Shown: one piece after another, positions 7,702 to 16,559 of the stretch
Numbering within the stretch: position 1 is the stretch's first letter
How the letters are laid out: each line of letters begins with the position of its first letter
Translations under genes and position numbers: made by a program
The notes under the pieces: model-generated
Database searches by the model: none
Told to the model about the DNA's origin: nothing
Seen by the model: the letters and a program-made list of their open reading frames with translations, nothing else
Assembly (NCBI GenBank): GCA_016710265.1
Contig: JADJJL010000003.1
Location: forward strand, 598,501 to 662,500
Length of the DNA: 64,000 bases
Origin: Saprospiraceae bacterium
GTDB taxonomy: Bacteria; Bacteroidota; Bacteroidia; Chitinophagales; Saprospiraceae
Direction: 5' to 3'

Positions 7702-7995
7702 TTTTTTAATATTTAATACTCATTTAGTGAACTCCCTGCCTTTTTTATTCTTTTCCAAAGATGTAAACAATATAATTAAATCGCCGATCAACAAGTAAAC
7801 TTGCTATTGTTTGGATCAAATGGTTTTAGATTAGGCAAAATTAAAAAAATAATCTAGATTCGTTGTTTGAATGACGAAGTATTCAAATATCATTATTTTA
7901 AATTAATAATTGTGAATTCAGTTTTCAGCAGTCAACTCCTCGGCCAGGCTTTAGAATTTATTTTTAAGTTTTTTGATTGACCATCTAATTTGAAA

Positions 7996-8952
7996 CTAAT
8001 AGCGATTTCCAATCGTTTCTGAAGGCATAGAATTTTGAATAATAGCAAAATCATCCTGCGTTAATTCCAATTTTAATGCGCCTAAATTCTCTTCAAGCCG
8101 TTGAACTTTTCTAGTGCCAGGAATGGTCAGGATTTCATCATTTTGACTTAGCACCCATGCTAAAGCAATTTGCGCATTGGTGGCATTTTTATTTAGGGCA
8201 ATTTGGTGGATAACATCCACAAATTTTAAATTTTCGTTAATCGCTTCTTCTTTAAATCGAGGAAGCGTAAGACGCCAATCGCTTGTTTCTAAATCTGCAC
8301 GTGTTTTAATCGCACCCGTCAAGAACCCTCTTCCCAAAGGACTGTAAGCCACAAAGCTGATGCCAAGTTCTAAACAAACATCCAGAATTTCTTTTTCCGG
8401 TTCTCGACTCCACAAGGAATATTCAGTTTGGAGGGCTGAAATAGGATGCACTGCATGCGCTCTTCGAAGTGTTTCCGCGTCCACTTCAGAAAGACCTATG
8501 TGCTTCACTTTTCCTTGTTTGACCAATTCACTCATCGAAGCGACTATTTCTTCAATTTCCACTTTGGGATCTTTTCGATGCATGTAATATAAATCAATGG
8601 ATTCCACACTTAAGTTTTGAAGACTTTGTTCACATGCCTGTTTGATGTATTCTGGTTTACCGTTCAGTCCAAGAAATTCGCCATTGGGTCCTCTCATCAC
8701 CGCAAATTTGGTGGCTAAAATTGCTTCTTCCCTTTTACCTTTAAATGCTTTTCCCAATAGTCTTTCGTTGGCTCCCCAACCGTACATATCAGCTGTGTCA
8801 AAAAAATTGACGCCTAAGTCGATCGCTTTATGCAAGGTATTTATGGATTCTGATTCATCAAAACTTCCATAAAATTCTGACATACCCATGCAACCAAGTC
8901 CTATTCTATTCAGTTTTAGATTGCTGTGACCCAATGTTGTGATTGTTTTCAT
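7996..8952 (-). CDS. Aldo/keto reductase
   Basis: This is a 318-residue (alpha/beta)8-barrel NADPH-dependent oxidoreductase. The catalytic tetrad is visible: Asp52 and Tyr57 in FFDTADMYGWGANE, Lys82 in ATKFAV and His125 in YYMHRKDP. The C-terminal coenzyme-binding part has IPGTRKVQRLEENL. The start GLGCMGMSEFYG and the end PSETIGNRY match the YajO/Tas-like group of bacterial aldo/keto reductases. The substrate cannot be told from sequence. Its neighbours are another NADPH-type dehydrogenase and an AraC regulator. Confidence 0.9.
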   Translation of the reverse strand: MKTITTLGHSNLKLNRIGLGCMGMSEFYGSFDESESINTLHKAIDLGVNFFDTADMYGWGANERLLGKAFKGKREEAILATKFAVMRGPNGEFLGLNGKPEYIKQACEQSLQNLSVESIDLYYMHRKDPKVEIEEIVASMSELVKQGKVKHIGLSEVDAETLRRAHAVHPISALQTEYSLWSREPEKEILDVCLELGISFVAYSPLGRGFLTGAIKTRADLETSDWRLTLPRFKEEAINENLKFVDVIHQIALNKNATNAQIALAWVLSQNDEILTIPGTRKVQRLEENLGALKLELTQDDFAIIQNSMPSETIGNRY

Positions 8953-9295
8953 TTTATTTGTTTTAAAAAATCGTTATGAAAGTTGGAAAGATATTTTGTT
9001 ATGATAGTCCCAATATAAATTCCACCCATTATTTTAATTATTAAAAGTGAATACTTTTATTATTCTGAACTTTCAAATTTAAATTGAATGGGTCCATTAC
9101 AAAGATAATCATAACAAGTAGAATGCATTGAATTTATTGTATTAATTATTTATCAAGCTAATATGAACAAATCTATTTTAGCTTTTGGAAAAGGAGGATT
9201 AATTGTTGTCTGGCGATTGTAATAGTTAGCTTCTTTGTGGTATTTCGGAAGGATGCTCCAATGAATAAAAGTCAGGAAGGCTGTTAAGAATAAGT
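8953..9295. other. Gene-free stretch
   Basis: About 340 bp of AT-rich DNA between two minus-strand genes. I see no open frame, hairpin or clear promoter match in it. Confidence 0.5.
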
Positions 9296-9847
9296 TTAGA
9301 CTTTGTTGAAAAGCAAGTTTTCTATCCTCATCATGTTTTCAAGATTTTTACCATAGTCGACCAGTGTTAGTGAAAATTTAGGTCTACTCGAAACCTGAAA
9401 TTCATTTTCGTCTGCAATTTGTTTAATCAGGATAATTTTTATTTCTTCTCCCCAAGATTTCCAGCTAAAATTAGACCTTAACAGGACTCCGGATTCCATT
9501 TCTTTCATTTTCATTTTACCAAAAATGTAATCTTTCTTTAATTCTTCAATCAACTCCATTATATTTAATTTGGATTTTAGAATTTTGCTGTGGCTCACCC
9601 CCAAATTTTCTTCAGTCAATTCCCGAATACCAATTTTCTTAAGGCAATACTTATGGTAAGATACTAAAATCAAAGACCACGCTAGCCCAAAGATGCATGT
9701 TTTATAAATGATTCGCCACCTACCTAATCCACTACCATCTGCCCAATCAATTATAGACATAAGCAGACCGTAAGTAATTCCCGTTGCTAAAAAAGTTATT
9801 AAATACAATTTATAAATTGGTTTCACAATTTTATTTTTTAATAACAT
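9296..9847 (-). CDS. Two-helix membrane protein of unknown function
   Basis: This 183-residue protein has two predicted membrane helices near the N-terminus (LYLITFLATGITYGLLM and IIYKTCIFGLAWSLILVSY). A cytosolic domain of about 110 residues follows, rich in Lys/Glu and ending in beta-rich sequence (FSLTLVDYGKNLENMMRIENLLF). I recognise no family. The frame is intact with an ATG start. It lies about 60 bp upstream of the lipoprotein gene on the same strand. Confidence 0.55.
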   Translation of the reverse strand: MLLKNKIVKPIYKLYLITFLATGITYGLLMSIIDWADGSGLGRWRIIYKTCIFGLAWSLILVSYHKYCLKKIGIRELTEENLGVSHSKILKSKLNIMELIEELKKDYIFGKMKMKEMESGVLLRSNFSWKSWGEEIKIILIKQIADENEFQVSSRPKFSLTLVDYGKNLENMMRIENLLFNKV

Positions 9848-9905
9848 TAAACGAATATTTTGGAAACTAATAAGTTTTGAAATACGGTGTGGTCGGCGAA
9901 AAAAA

Positions 9906-10277
9906 TTATTTAAACTCTACCATTTCCAAATTATATTTATTTTGGTTTTTATAATTTTCTAACATTTGATTTCGTCCTGTTTCTGCCTCTTGAAGAGAAT
10001 TATATTTATTTAAGTCTGAAGTACAACCATTTGCACTTTTACAGATATTTTCAATTAATTCATACCACTCCCTGGTTTTCTCTTTAATTACTTTTTCATC
10101 CCCAGTTATTTTTTGGACATCTGTGTAAAATAAATAATCTGTGGAAGAATCCTCTTGCTGATTTATAGGTCTTGAAAAGCAAAAATAATAAGAAGTATTT
10201 CCAGTGTTGCCTGAATCATTACAAGAATTTAATAAAAATAGAGCTAGAAACAATAAGATGAATTGCAAAAGTTTCAT
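9906..10277 (-). CDS. Small lipoprotein of unknown function
   Basis: This 123-residue protein starts with a clear lipoprotein signal peptide (LLQFILLFLALFLLNSC; lipobox LNSC). The mature part is about 105 residues, polar, with several cysteines (YYFCFSRP, ENICKSANGCTSD) that could form disulfides in the periplasm. There is no recognisable family. It lies between the two-helix membrane protein and the Reg_prop gene, all on the minus strand. Confidence 0.6.
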   Translation of the reverse strand: MKLLQFILLFLALFLLNSCNDSGNTGNTSYYFCFSRPINQQEDSSTDYLFYTDVQKITGDEKVIKEKTREWYELIENICKSANGCTSDLNKYNSLQEAETGRNQMLENYKNQNKYNLEMVEFK

Positions 10278-10315
10278 ATGATATGGTTTTAATTTATAGA
10301 ATAATAATTAATATT

Positions 10316-11422
10316 TTATTTTTTAAGTTTGTCAGTGAAATCAGTAAATAATTTTCCATCATACCGGCATAAACCAACGTTTCTGGTCCCAAACCAAATG
10401 TTTCCTTTTTTATCCTCAACAATTGAAAATACAGAATTATTGCTTAGGCCGTCTTTTGTAGTAAAATTAGTAAATGTCTTCACGCTGGCCGTGATCGGAG
10501 CCGAAGGGTCAAAGTAAAACACACCTCTGTTTTCAGTCCCAAACCAAATGTTTCCTTTTTTATCTTCCAGCATATGGGATATTCCTCTACTTGTAAAACC
10601 TTCCTTCTCTTTATAATTGATAATAGATTTTTCAGCTGCTGATGGGTCAAAGTGGAAGGCACCATCGTTTCTGGTTCCGAACCAAATGTTTCCAGTTTTA
10701 TCTTTTAAAATACAATGAACCATATAGTCAAAAGCATTTTCTGTATATGATAATTTTATTAATGATTTTCCATCAAAATGAGATAGACCCTCATTGTTCC
10801 AGGATGCGAACCAAATGGATCCGGTTTTGTCTTCGGTAATACCGGATATATAGTGAAGTCTGAGATTGGAGTGATTAGTGATACCTTCAGATAAAAATTT
10901 CCTGAAAAACTTTCCATCATAATTATATACGCTACTGTCACCGGTGGCAATCCAAAGTTTACCAGTTTTATCTTCGTAAAAACTCCAGATAGAAGTATTT
11001 CTCAAATCAGAATTCTCTGTGAGATTTGTAAATGATTTTTTACTATCCGAAGGGTCATATCTAAGGACCCCTGAATCTGAGCCAAATAAAATATAACCAT
11101 TTTTATCTTCAAAAATGCTCCAAATGTTATTGCTGATTATACCGTCCTCTGTTGTAAAATTTGTAAAAGTTTTCCCATCATAGTGATAGATGCCGGCCCC
11201 TGTGGTGCCAAACCAAAGATTACCGGCTTTGTCACACAACCCACAGTGAACATTATCAAATTCTGATGTTTGATGGACTTTGGTAGATTTTGCTTGGACA
11301 GGAGGAACGTTAGTTGGATTTATTGTGGTTTGTGCATTACAAACAGAGTTAAATATTAATAGAGTCAGACTGAAAACCAACTTGTCGGATGTCGGTAAAT
11401 ATTTTAAAATCATCAGATACAT
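10316..11422 (-). CDS. Secreted Reg_prop (two-component propeller) protein without kinase
   Basis: From the ATG at 11422 the product has about 368 residues and a signal peptide ending VCNAQ; the longer frame to 11491 adds a hydrophilic leader and is less likely. The rest is a run of at least seven Reg_prop beta-propeller repeats with the motif K-x-G-N-[IL]-W-F-G-T (KKGNIWFGTENRGVFYFDPS is one). These repeats form the periplasmic sensor of hybrid two-component systems. Here the chain ends after the propeller, with no membrane helix, kinase or DNA-binding domain, so it is either a stand-alone binding protein or a truncated sensor. It resembles the sensor part of the hybrid kinase at 27136-31026. 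Confidence 0.8.
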   Translation of the reverse strand: MYLMILKYLPTSDKLVFSLTLLIFNSVCNAQTTINPTNVPPVQAKSTKVHQTSEFDNVHCGLCDKAGNLWFGTTGAGIYHYDGKTFTNFTTEDGIISNNIWSIFEDKNGYILFGSDSGVLRYDPSDSKKSFTNLTENSDLRNTSIWSFYEDKTGKLWIATGDSSVYNYDGKFFRKFLSEGITNHSNLRLHYISGITEDKTGSIWFASWNNEGLSHFDGKSLIKLSYTENAFDYMVHCILKDKTGNIWFGTRNDGAFHFDPSAAEKSIINYKEKEGFTSRGISHMLEDKKGNIWFGTENRGVFYFDPSAPITASVKTFTNFTTKDGLSNNSVFSIVEDKKGNIWFGTRNVGLCRYDGKLFTDFTDKLKK

Positions 11423-11572
11423 AAATACTTCACTGTCATTTTTAATTTTTGTTAAAGATTGACAACATGTTTGTAGCTTACAAAGGTTCATGGCACAAAC
11501 CTTGGATAAAGGTATAAAAATTATCGAATAAACAAAGCTTCATTTTTGCAAATGATAGATCAGCAAGAGTTA

Positions 11573-11857
11573 TTATTTCATTATTCTTTCATATCCAGAA
11601 TACGGCCTTAACTCCATAAGCTCAAATCTAATCTTACCAGACTTTACCAATGGCAAGGTATCAAGTAGATTTATGGCAGTTTTCTTATCCTCCGTTTCCA
11701 ATATCAGAATTGCATTTTTATTTTCTGTAAAATAGATTTCTCTAATGGAATCTGAAAGATATAAATTATAAACATGCAGAGCTTCCTCCTTTAATAAGTC
11801 CTCTAAATGATCCCATTCTACACCTTCAATTTCATTTTCTATTGCAAGTATTTTCAT
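11573..11857 (-). CDS. Small ferredoxin-fold protein (muconolactone isomerase-like)
   Basis: This is a 94-residue cytosolic protein. Its pattern (MKILAIENEIEGV … VYNLYLSDSIREIYFTE … AILILETEDKKTAINLLDTLPLV … LMELRPYSGYERI) matches small proteins annotated as muconolactone delta-isomerase-like, sometimes mislabelled superoxide dismutase. They form dimeric alpha-beta barrels and may act as small-molecule isomerases or simple binding proteins. The frame is intact. It is separated from the ThiF gene by about 130 bp on the same strand; no functional link is evident. Confidence 0.65.
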   Translation of the reverse strand: MKILAIENEIEGVEWDHLEDLLKEEALHVYNLYLSDSIREIYFTENKNAILILETEDKKTAINLLDTLPLVKSGKIRFELMELRPYSGYERIMK

Positions 11858-11990
11858 ATTAATAAGATCTAATTTTCCAGTTAAATTTATTTAGCAAAAC
11901 CAAATTCCGCAGATTAGAAGAGCATTTACTTAAAAAAGTACATAAGATCATTAGAATTCCAATTGATTTTATCGATCCTACGTTCTCATT

Positions 11991-12710
11991 TTACTTAGGC
12001 AATGTTAGCTGATATTTTTTAATCTTTATTGTTCTGATTAGGTTATTTAAAGAGTTTATATATAGTATTTTTCCTTCAAATATATGATTTAATTGCAAAA
12101 TTATTTTAATGGTTTCATTTACCATAAAGCTTCCAATTAGTCCGCATAAAGCACTATTAACACCCACAATTGAGCAAGTTTGACAATTAAAATATTCTCT
12201 AAAATCAAATATATCATCTAATCCAAAATTTTGCTTATGATGAAGTACAGTAATATAACCTTGCCATTCAGAAACTGCTCCGTGAATTAAGGGTAATTGT
12301 TGTTTTTCACAATAATTGTTTATTAATATTCTACTACTAGATTGATCGGTGCAATCACAAATTATCTTATACTTTTCAGCTATTGTTTGGATATTATTCT
12401 CATCTATTGTAAATATGTAGACTTCTATTAAAACGTTAGGATTTTGCTCTCTTAATTTTTGTGATAAAACTGTGGCTTTATTTTGTCCAATCTCAGCTGG
12501 AGTATAACAAAATTGCCGATGCAAGTTTGATTCTTCAATTTTGTCAAAGTCACAAATTCCAATTGTACCTACACCCATTGATACTAAATAAGATGCTACA
12601 ACCACTCCTAATCCACCTGCTCCAATAATTAAGACAGAAGCATTTGATAGGTTTTGTTGACCTGTAATCCCAATTTCTGGAAGCAAGATTTGTTGCTGAT
12701 ATCTTTTCAT
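11991..12710 (-). CDS. ThiF/MoeB-type E1 adenylating enzyme
   Basis: This 239-residue protein has the E1-like Rossmann fold: GAGGLG at 30-35 (ATP binding), DFDKIEESNLHRQF (Asp54/Asp56, Arg65), Lys78 and CDCTDQ around 118-123. Such enzymes adenylate the C-terminal Gly-Gly of a beta-grasp protein and often pass it to a cysteine. A CxxC at 176-179 (NCQTCSIVGV) sits where MoeB/ThiF have their first zinc pair and catalytic Cys, but the second zinc CxxC is missing because the chain ends early. It overlaps the stop of the DUF4132 gene (TAATG). The Gly-Gly protein at 15232-15620 is the obvious partner. No thiamine or molybdopterin genes are nearby. Confidence 0.9.
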   Translation of the reverse strand: MKRYQQQILLPEIGITGQQNLSNASVLIIGAGGLGVVVASYLVSMGVGTIGICDFDKIEESNLHRQFCYTPAEIGQNKATVLSQKLREQNPNVLIEVYIFTIDENNIQTIAEKYKIICDCTDQSSSRILINNYCEKQQLPLIHGAVSEWQGYITVLHHKQNFGLDDIFDFREYFNCQTCSIVGVNSALCGLIGSFMVNETIKIILQLNHIFEGKILYINSLNNLIRTIKIKKYQLTLPK

Positions 12711-14776
12711 TATCTATTAATCTGTGATGTAATGGTTGTATCTTTTATTTTATCGTCGTTAGCTAAAAGTAACGCCTTTGAAATTATTAATGACAAACCA
12801 ATATCACCTTCAAATGGTAAGAATATATTTTCTGTATCATTTTGTTTGCCTCTATCAGCTACAATACATAAATATTGGTCGTTTGGTTCCATCAAAATAT
12901 TGGTGCTACCAAAATGAATTTTATATGTTCTTATTTTGCCTTTTACAATTAGAAATTTATCGGATAGATGAGTTACATTGGCAATTTTCAATCTTGGAAC
13001 TAAGCCTTGTAAAATTTCTTTTCTATTTTTTGCTACTTCAGATAATTCACCAAATGCGTAAGACTGCCAATAATCTCTATAAGGTAGTAAGCCGCCAGAA
13101 TCGTTCCAAGTTGGGTCATTGCCAACGCTGGCAACGCCTACAAATAAATCAACATCTCTCATGGCTTCAGAAAATGCAATGGTAGGGACATTAATAAGGT
13201 CAATTAACTCATTTGTTTCTGAATTAAGGAATCTTATCTGGTCTGTTGTTACATAATTCCAAATTCCTGTACTATTCCATTGATTTTCTACGTTTAATGA
13301 ATTTACCCAAAATTCAACTTTTATTTTAAATTCTGGTAAATTAAGCTGAGCAGTATCTTGATCTCCTCCATCCCAAGAGCCAATAAGTTTTGCTTTCCAA
13401 TTTCTCCCTTTTGCTAAGGTAACATATTGGTGTTGTTTAAGAATATGAGAAGCCATTCTATTGCTGTAAATTTTTGTTTTTATTTCAGCATCTGTCAATA
13501 TATAGATTTCTCGATATGCTTGTTTAAATGGTTGTTGTATTTCAGAGTCCATTAAAAACTGTCGCCATTCCTTAACTTCTTGGGTAGAGCTGGTAGCAGG
13601 ATGCCATAACTCTACATTATTAAAATCAAGTACTTCTAATTCCTTATAGTGAATATCTATCCATTTTCGATTAATAAATATGGCTAACTTTGATTCCTTT
13701 TCATTAGAAAACTTAAAAATTAATTTATTGATTACAAAAGATATAAGTCCGTGATTTATATATTTTTCATATAAATATTTTAAGGAAATCACTCTATTGG
13801 ATCGAAGCATTCTATCAAATCGTTCTTTTTGAACCGAAGTAGTCTGGTCAATTTGTTTTTGTCTATCTTTTAGTTTTTTTAGTTTAATTGAAAAGGTATC
13901 TATAATCGATTGAGGTACATTTTTATGTTCTTTACCATCTTTTGCGTACCATTTAATGATGGATTTGCCAATTCCTGTTAATTCTATTACAGCTTTTATA
14001 TCTTCAAAATATGTTTCAAATTTATTGTCTGATATTTTAAAATCGTCAACCGCTAAGTCTTCCACCTCCATTGAAGATACACCTAATTTATTTGCAGCTT
14101 CTATGATGTATTTTTCTATAAGATCCTGTGTAGTATTTTGTTTAATTTTCAGTTTTAGTTTTGATAATTGTGCAATGCCATCTAATCCTTTGGATGCATA
14201 TAGTGTATAAAGGCAAGCATTCCCTAGACTTGCAGAAGAAGGCCCTTTTTCGGGTATTTTTTTAAAACATCTTTCCGCAAGACTACTTATAGTTATGATG
14301 GTTTTATTATCGTGAAATTTTGAATTCATCCACACTAAGCCTTTTACAGTTTCTACGTTTAATGGATTTAAAAATTCTACTTTGCCATACGTATGCACAC
14401 CACCATTGTAATTACTTGTATAAAACTTAGTCTTTTCCTTTAGCCCTATTATAAACTTAAATAATTCTTGAGAAAATATTTTAAAATCTTCATTTCCAAA
14501 TGATTCAATTAAAATTCTTGATTCATCTAAATACTTTTTCGAAGGTTTACTACCAGATGCTTTTTGTGCAAGGGATATAATTTTAAAACACAATTGTTTT
14601 TGACTTTCTTTTAGACTTTCAATTTTAGTGTTTGCATAATTTTTAAATTCGTCGTCACCTATAAAATAAGTAGGTTTTGAAATATTTTCTCCATTTTCCT
14701 CATATAGAATATCTTCTACTTTTTGTATTATTTTATTTATATCATAATAGAAATGAGTTTGTTTAAAAACAGCCAA
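12710..14776 (-). CDS. DUF4132 domain protein
   Basis: The 688-residue protein has the DUF4132 core at about 385-610: LWHPATSSTQEVKEWRQFL, QPFKQAYREIYILT, SNRMASHILKQHQ and SWDGGDQDTAQLNLPE, the signature of the family that includes E. coli YehI and proteins labelled MolR. The N-terminal third is helical, with a HEAT-like look around 160-245. It has no membrane segment or signal, so it is cytosolic. Biochemical function is unknown. The only recognised start is TTG at 14776; the frame stays open 15 or more codons upstream with no ATG, so the true start is uncertain. It lies between the small genes at 14969-15620 and the E1 gene, which it overlaps by one base. Confidence 0.85.
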   Translation of the reverse strand: MAVFKQTHFYYDINKIIQKVEDILYEENGENISKPTYFIGDDEFKNYANTKIESLKESQKQLCFKIISLAQKASGSKPSKKYLDESRILIESFGNEDFKIFSQELFKFIIGLKEKTKFYTSNYNGGVHTYGKVEFLNPLNVETVKGLVWMNSKFHDNKTIITISSLAERCFKKIPEKGPSSASLGNACLYTLYASKGLDGIAQLSKLKLKIKQNTTQDLIEKYIIEAANKLGVSSMEVEDLAVDDFKISDNKFETYFEDIKAVIELTGIGKSIIKWYAKDGKEHKNVPQSIIDTFSIKLKKLKDRQKQIDQTTSVQKERFDRMLRSNRVISLKYLYEKYINHGLISFVINKLIFKFSNEKESKLAIFINRKWIDIHYKELEVLDFNNVELWHPATSSTQEVKEWRQFLMDSEIQQPFKQAYREIYILTDAEIKTKIYSNRMASHILKQHQYVTLAKGRNWKAKLIGSWDGGDQDTAQLNLPEFKIKVEFWVNSLNVENQWNSTGIWNYVTTDQIRFLNSETNELIDLINVPTIAFSEAMRDVDLFVGVASVGNDPTWNDSGGLLPYRDYWQSYAFGELSEVAKNRKEILQGLVPRLKIANVTHLSDKFLIVKGKIRTYKIHFGSTNILMEPNDQYLCIVADRGKQNDTENIFLPFEGDIGLSLIISKALLLANDDKIKDTTITSQINR

Positions 14777-14968
14777 TTCTGATTTAATTTTATTAATTAT
14801 ATCTTTTCTTCTTTGTTTTCAAAGTTATGAAAGCGGAGAATATTTGTAAGTATTGGTTTTATTACATGTATTAAATTGTCATTGTAATCACGATATATAT
14901 TGTTTTGTTATTTACTATACATTTTAGTTCTTCTAAAATAGTATTCAAAATAATAATTGAATATTTCC

Positions 14969-15229
14969 CTAATGTAATTTTCTTTTTGAAAAAAAGTTGA
15001 TAAAAAAAAAAGTAAACCTTCTTCTGCTCAATACATTAATTTTCTCTTTTAAATTATTGATATTTTTAATTATATCAATAATTAAAAGTACTTTTTGATC
15101 GTCATTCCAATTTAAAATTTCAGATTCAATCTTTGTGTCAATTTTACCTGAATTTATGTTTATTTCAATAGTTTTGTACAAAGTCTCAAATGGACCTTCT
15201 TTTTTCTTGAAAATATTAAATATATTCAT
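14969..15229 (-). CDS. Small protein of unknown function in the E1/DUF4132 operon
   Basis: This 86-residue protein begins two bases after the stop of the Gly-Gly protein, which argues that it is translated. The first 65 residues look helical and acidic-basic mixed (FETLYKTIEININSGKIDTKIESEILNW begins the conserved-looking part). The last 18 (RRRFTFFFINFF…) run through a long poly-A/T tract at about 14990-15015 and are probably out of frame. I recognise no family. It may be an adaptor of the neighbouring system or the N-terminus of a longer decayed gene. Confidence 0.5.
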   Translation of the reverse strand: MNIFNIFKKKEGPFETLYKTIEININSGKIDTKIESEILNWNDDQKVLLIIDIIKNINNLKEKINVLSRRRFTFFFINFFSKRKLH

Positions 15230-15231
15230 AA

Positions 15232-15620
15232 CTATCCGCCAATTAAAGGAGTTAGTTTTATAAATGAAACTTTTGAATGGTCTTTTAGTTTAATCTCTTG
15301 ATTGATTTCTTCAATTTGGATATTGTCTACAAGTATAAAGAAAGCATTTTTTTGAAATGCATCTAAAGCAACATAGACTTGTTTTTCATGGTCAATTAAT
15401 AGTTTTCTTTTAAGTTTGAAACCATTTAAAGTTTTCTCTGCTTCAGTTGGTTCTACTAATCCATTGAAATATTCTGGTAATTTATTGTTATAGTTATTCA
15501 CTTCTTGTATTACCCTTTTTCAATAAGTTCTTGAGTTGAAATTGTTTCATTTTCAATTTCAATTTCAAATTGGTTTGTAATAGTACCATTTATTAGTTCG
15601 TCAATAATTAAAATATTCAT
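15232..15620 (-). CDS. MoaD/ThiS/ubiquitin-like protein ending in Gly-Gly (one frameshift)
   Basis: The first 35 codons start at the ATG at 15620 (MNILIIDELINGTITNQFEI…) and run to a stop in a shifted frame; the remaining frame reaches 15232. One added base in the T5 run at 15526-15530 gives a continuous 129-residue chain passing through ELIEKRVIQEVNNYNNKLPE and ending VSFIKLTPLIGG. Strand-rich ends and the final LTPLIGG fit a beta-grasp sulfur-carrier/ubiquitin-like fold whose terminal Gly would be adenylated by an E1. The middle (YFNGLVEPTEAEKTLNGFKL and ALDAFQKNAFFILVDN) is longer than in MoaD or ThiS (about 80 residues). The gene is first in the operon with the DUF4132 protein and the ThiF enzyme. 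I am confident of the Gly-Gly end and moderately confident of the fold. Confidence 0.75.
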
Positions 15621-15771
15621 TTCAGTTTATTTAAAATTCCAGCTATCCATATTATATCTATCAAATACTGACTTACCCATCTGTATTTTGATGGATTGTT
15701 CGGACTCGATTAGGAACTTATCCACAAAGATAAATATCGTTTTGAATTAGTTATATATTAATTATACTCTT

Positions 15772-16559
15772 TCATTTCGTCTGATCTGCGGTTTTCCAAT
15801 ATATGATTGTCGCAAAATAGCCTGCAATACAACTCAGAATTAAAATTGAATAACTGTATTGGTCCAACAAGTCTTTGTAGCGCCGCCTGCTCCACTGTAA
15901 AGTCCTGGGATAGACCATGGAAAATAGGATCCATACCCAATGGCGGCAATAACCTGCGCTAACACTAAAGTCAATGCCACAAATCCCAAAGGTGCAAGAT
16001 AACCCTTACCCAAAAGAGCAAAAAATGCAATGGGAACGCCTACTAATATGGTGAGAAATGTAGTTATAAAATAATTCCAGAGTAGAGAAGAAAGTATTTT
16101 GGTTTCAAGGATGGGTAGTTGCAAAATACTTCCAATTAGAAATCCAATGAAAAGATTAGAAATTACCAGTCCTAAACACCATATGACATAAACAATAAAT
16201 TTTGCATTCCAAGATTTTAGTTCGTGATGTTGGTAAAGAAAGTAAGTCTTTTGCAGTTCCATCCGGATACTCGCGTCCAAAGAGCCAACTGGCTACAAAA
16301 CCGAATGCCAAAACACCGCCCACGCCTACAGCCTGTGTCAATAAATCGATATAGGATTTCCAGCTTGCTTCCATGTTCATGGCTTTGGCTTTTGCCACAA
16401 GACCACCTCCTTGTGCCACCGCCTCAGGTCTTGAATGATCATAATAAATGCACCACCCATCAATGGAGCTAAAGCAAATGCAATAAAGGTCCACCAAACT
16501 GTATTGGCGTATTTTGCTTTTAGTAATTCAGCTTGCAATGCTTGGATCTGTTGTTTCAT
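15772..16559 (-). pseudogene. ABC-2 type permease, several frameshifts
   Basis: Conceptual joining of at least four frames gives one membrane protein of about 260 residues with six hydrophobic segments. It starts MKQQIQALQAELLKAKYANT at 16559, passes FGREYPDGTAKDLLSLPTSRTKI (typical of ABC-2 permeases after the first helix) and ends GYFATIIYWKTADQTK at 15772. Frames change near 16430, 16215 and 15860. It starts within the stop of the ATPase gene (TAATG), so the two formed an ABC exporter operon, perhaps for antibiotic or lantibiotic-type immunity (inference from similar pairs). As written the gene cannot make a full protein. Confidence 0.7.

Noticed and set aside
11991..12710. Thiamine or molybdopterin biosynthesis locus
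   Set aside because: The ThiF-like gene has no thiG, thiS, moaA or moaE neighbours; its partners are a long Gly-Gly protein and DUF4132.
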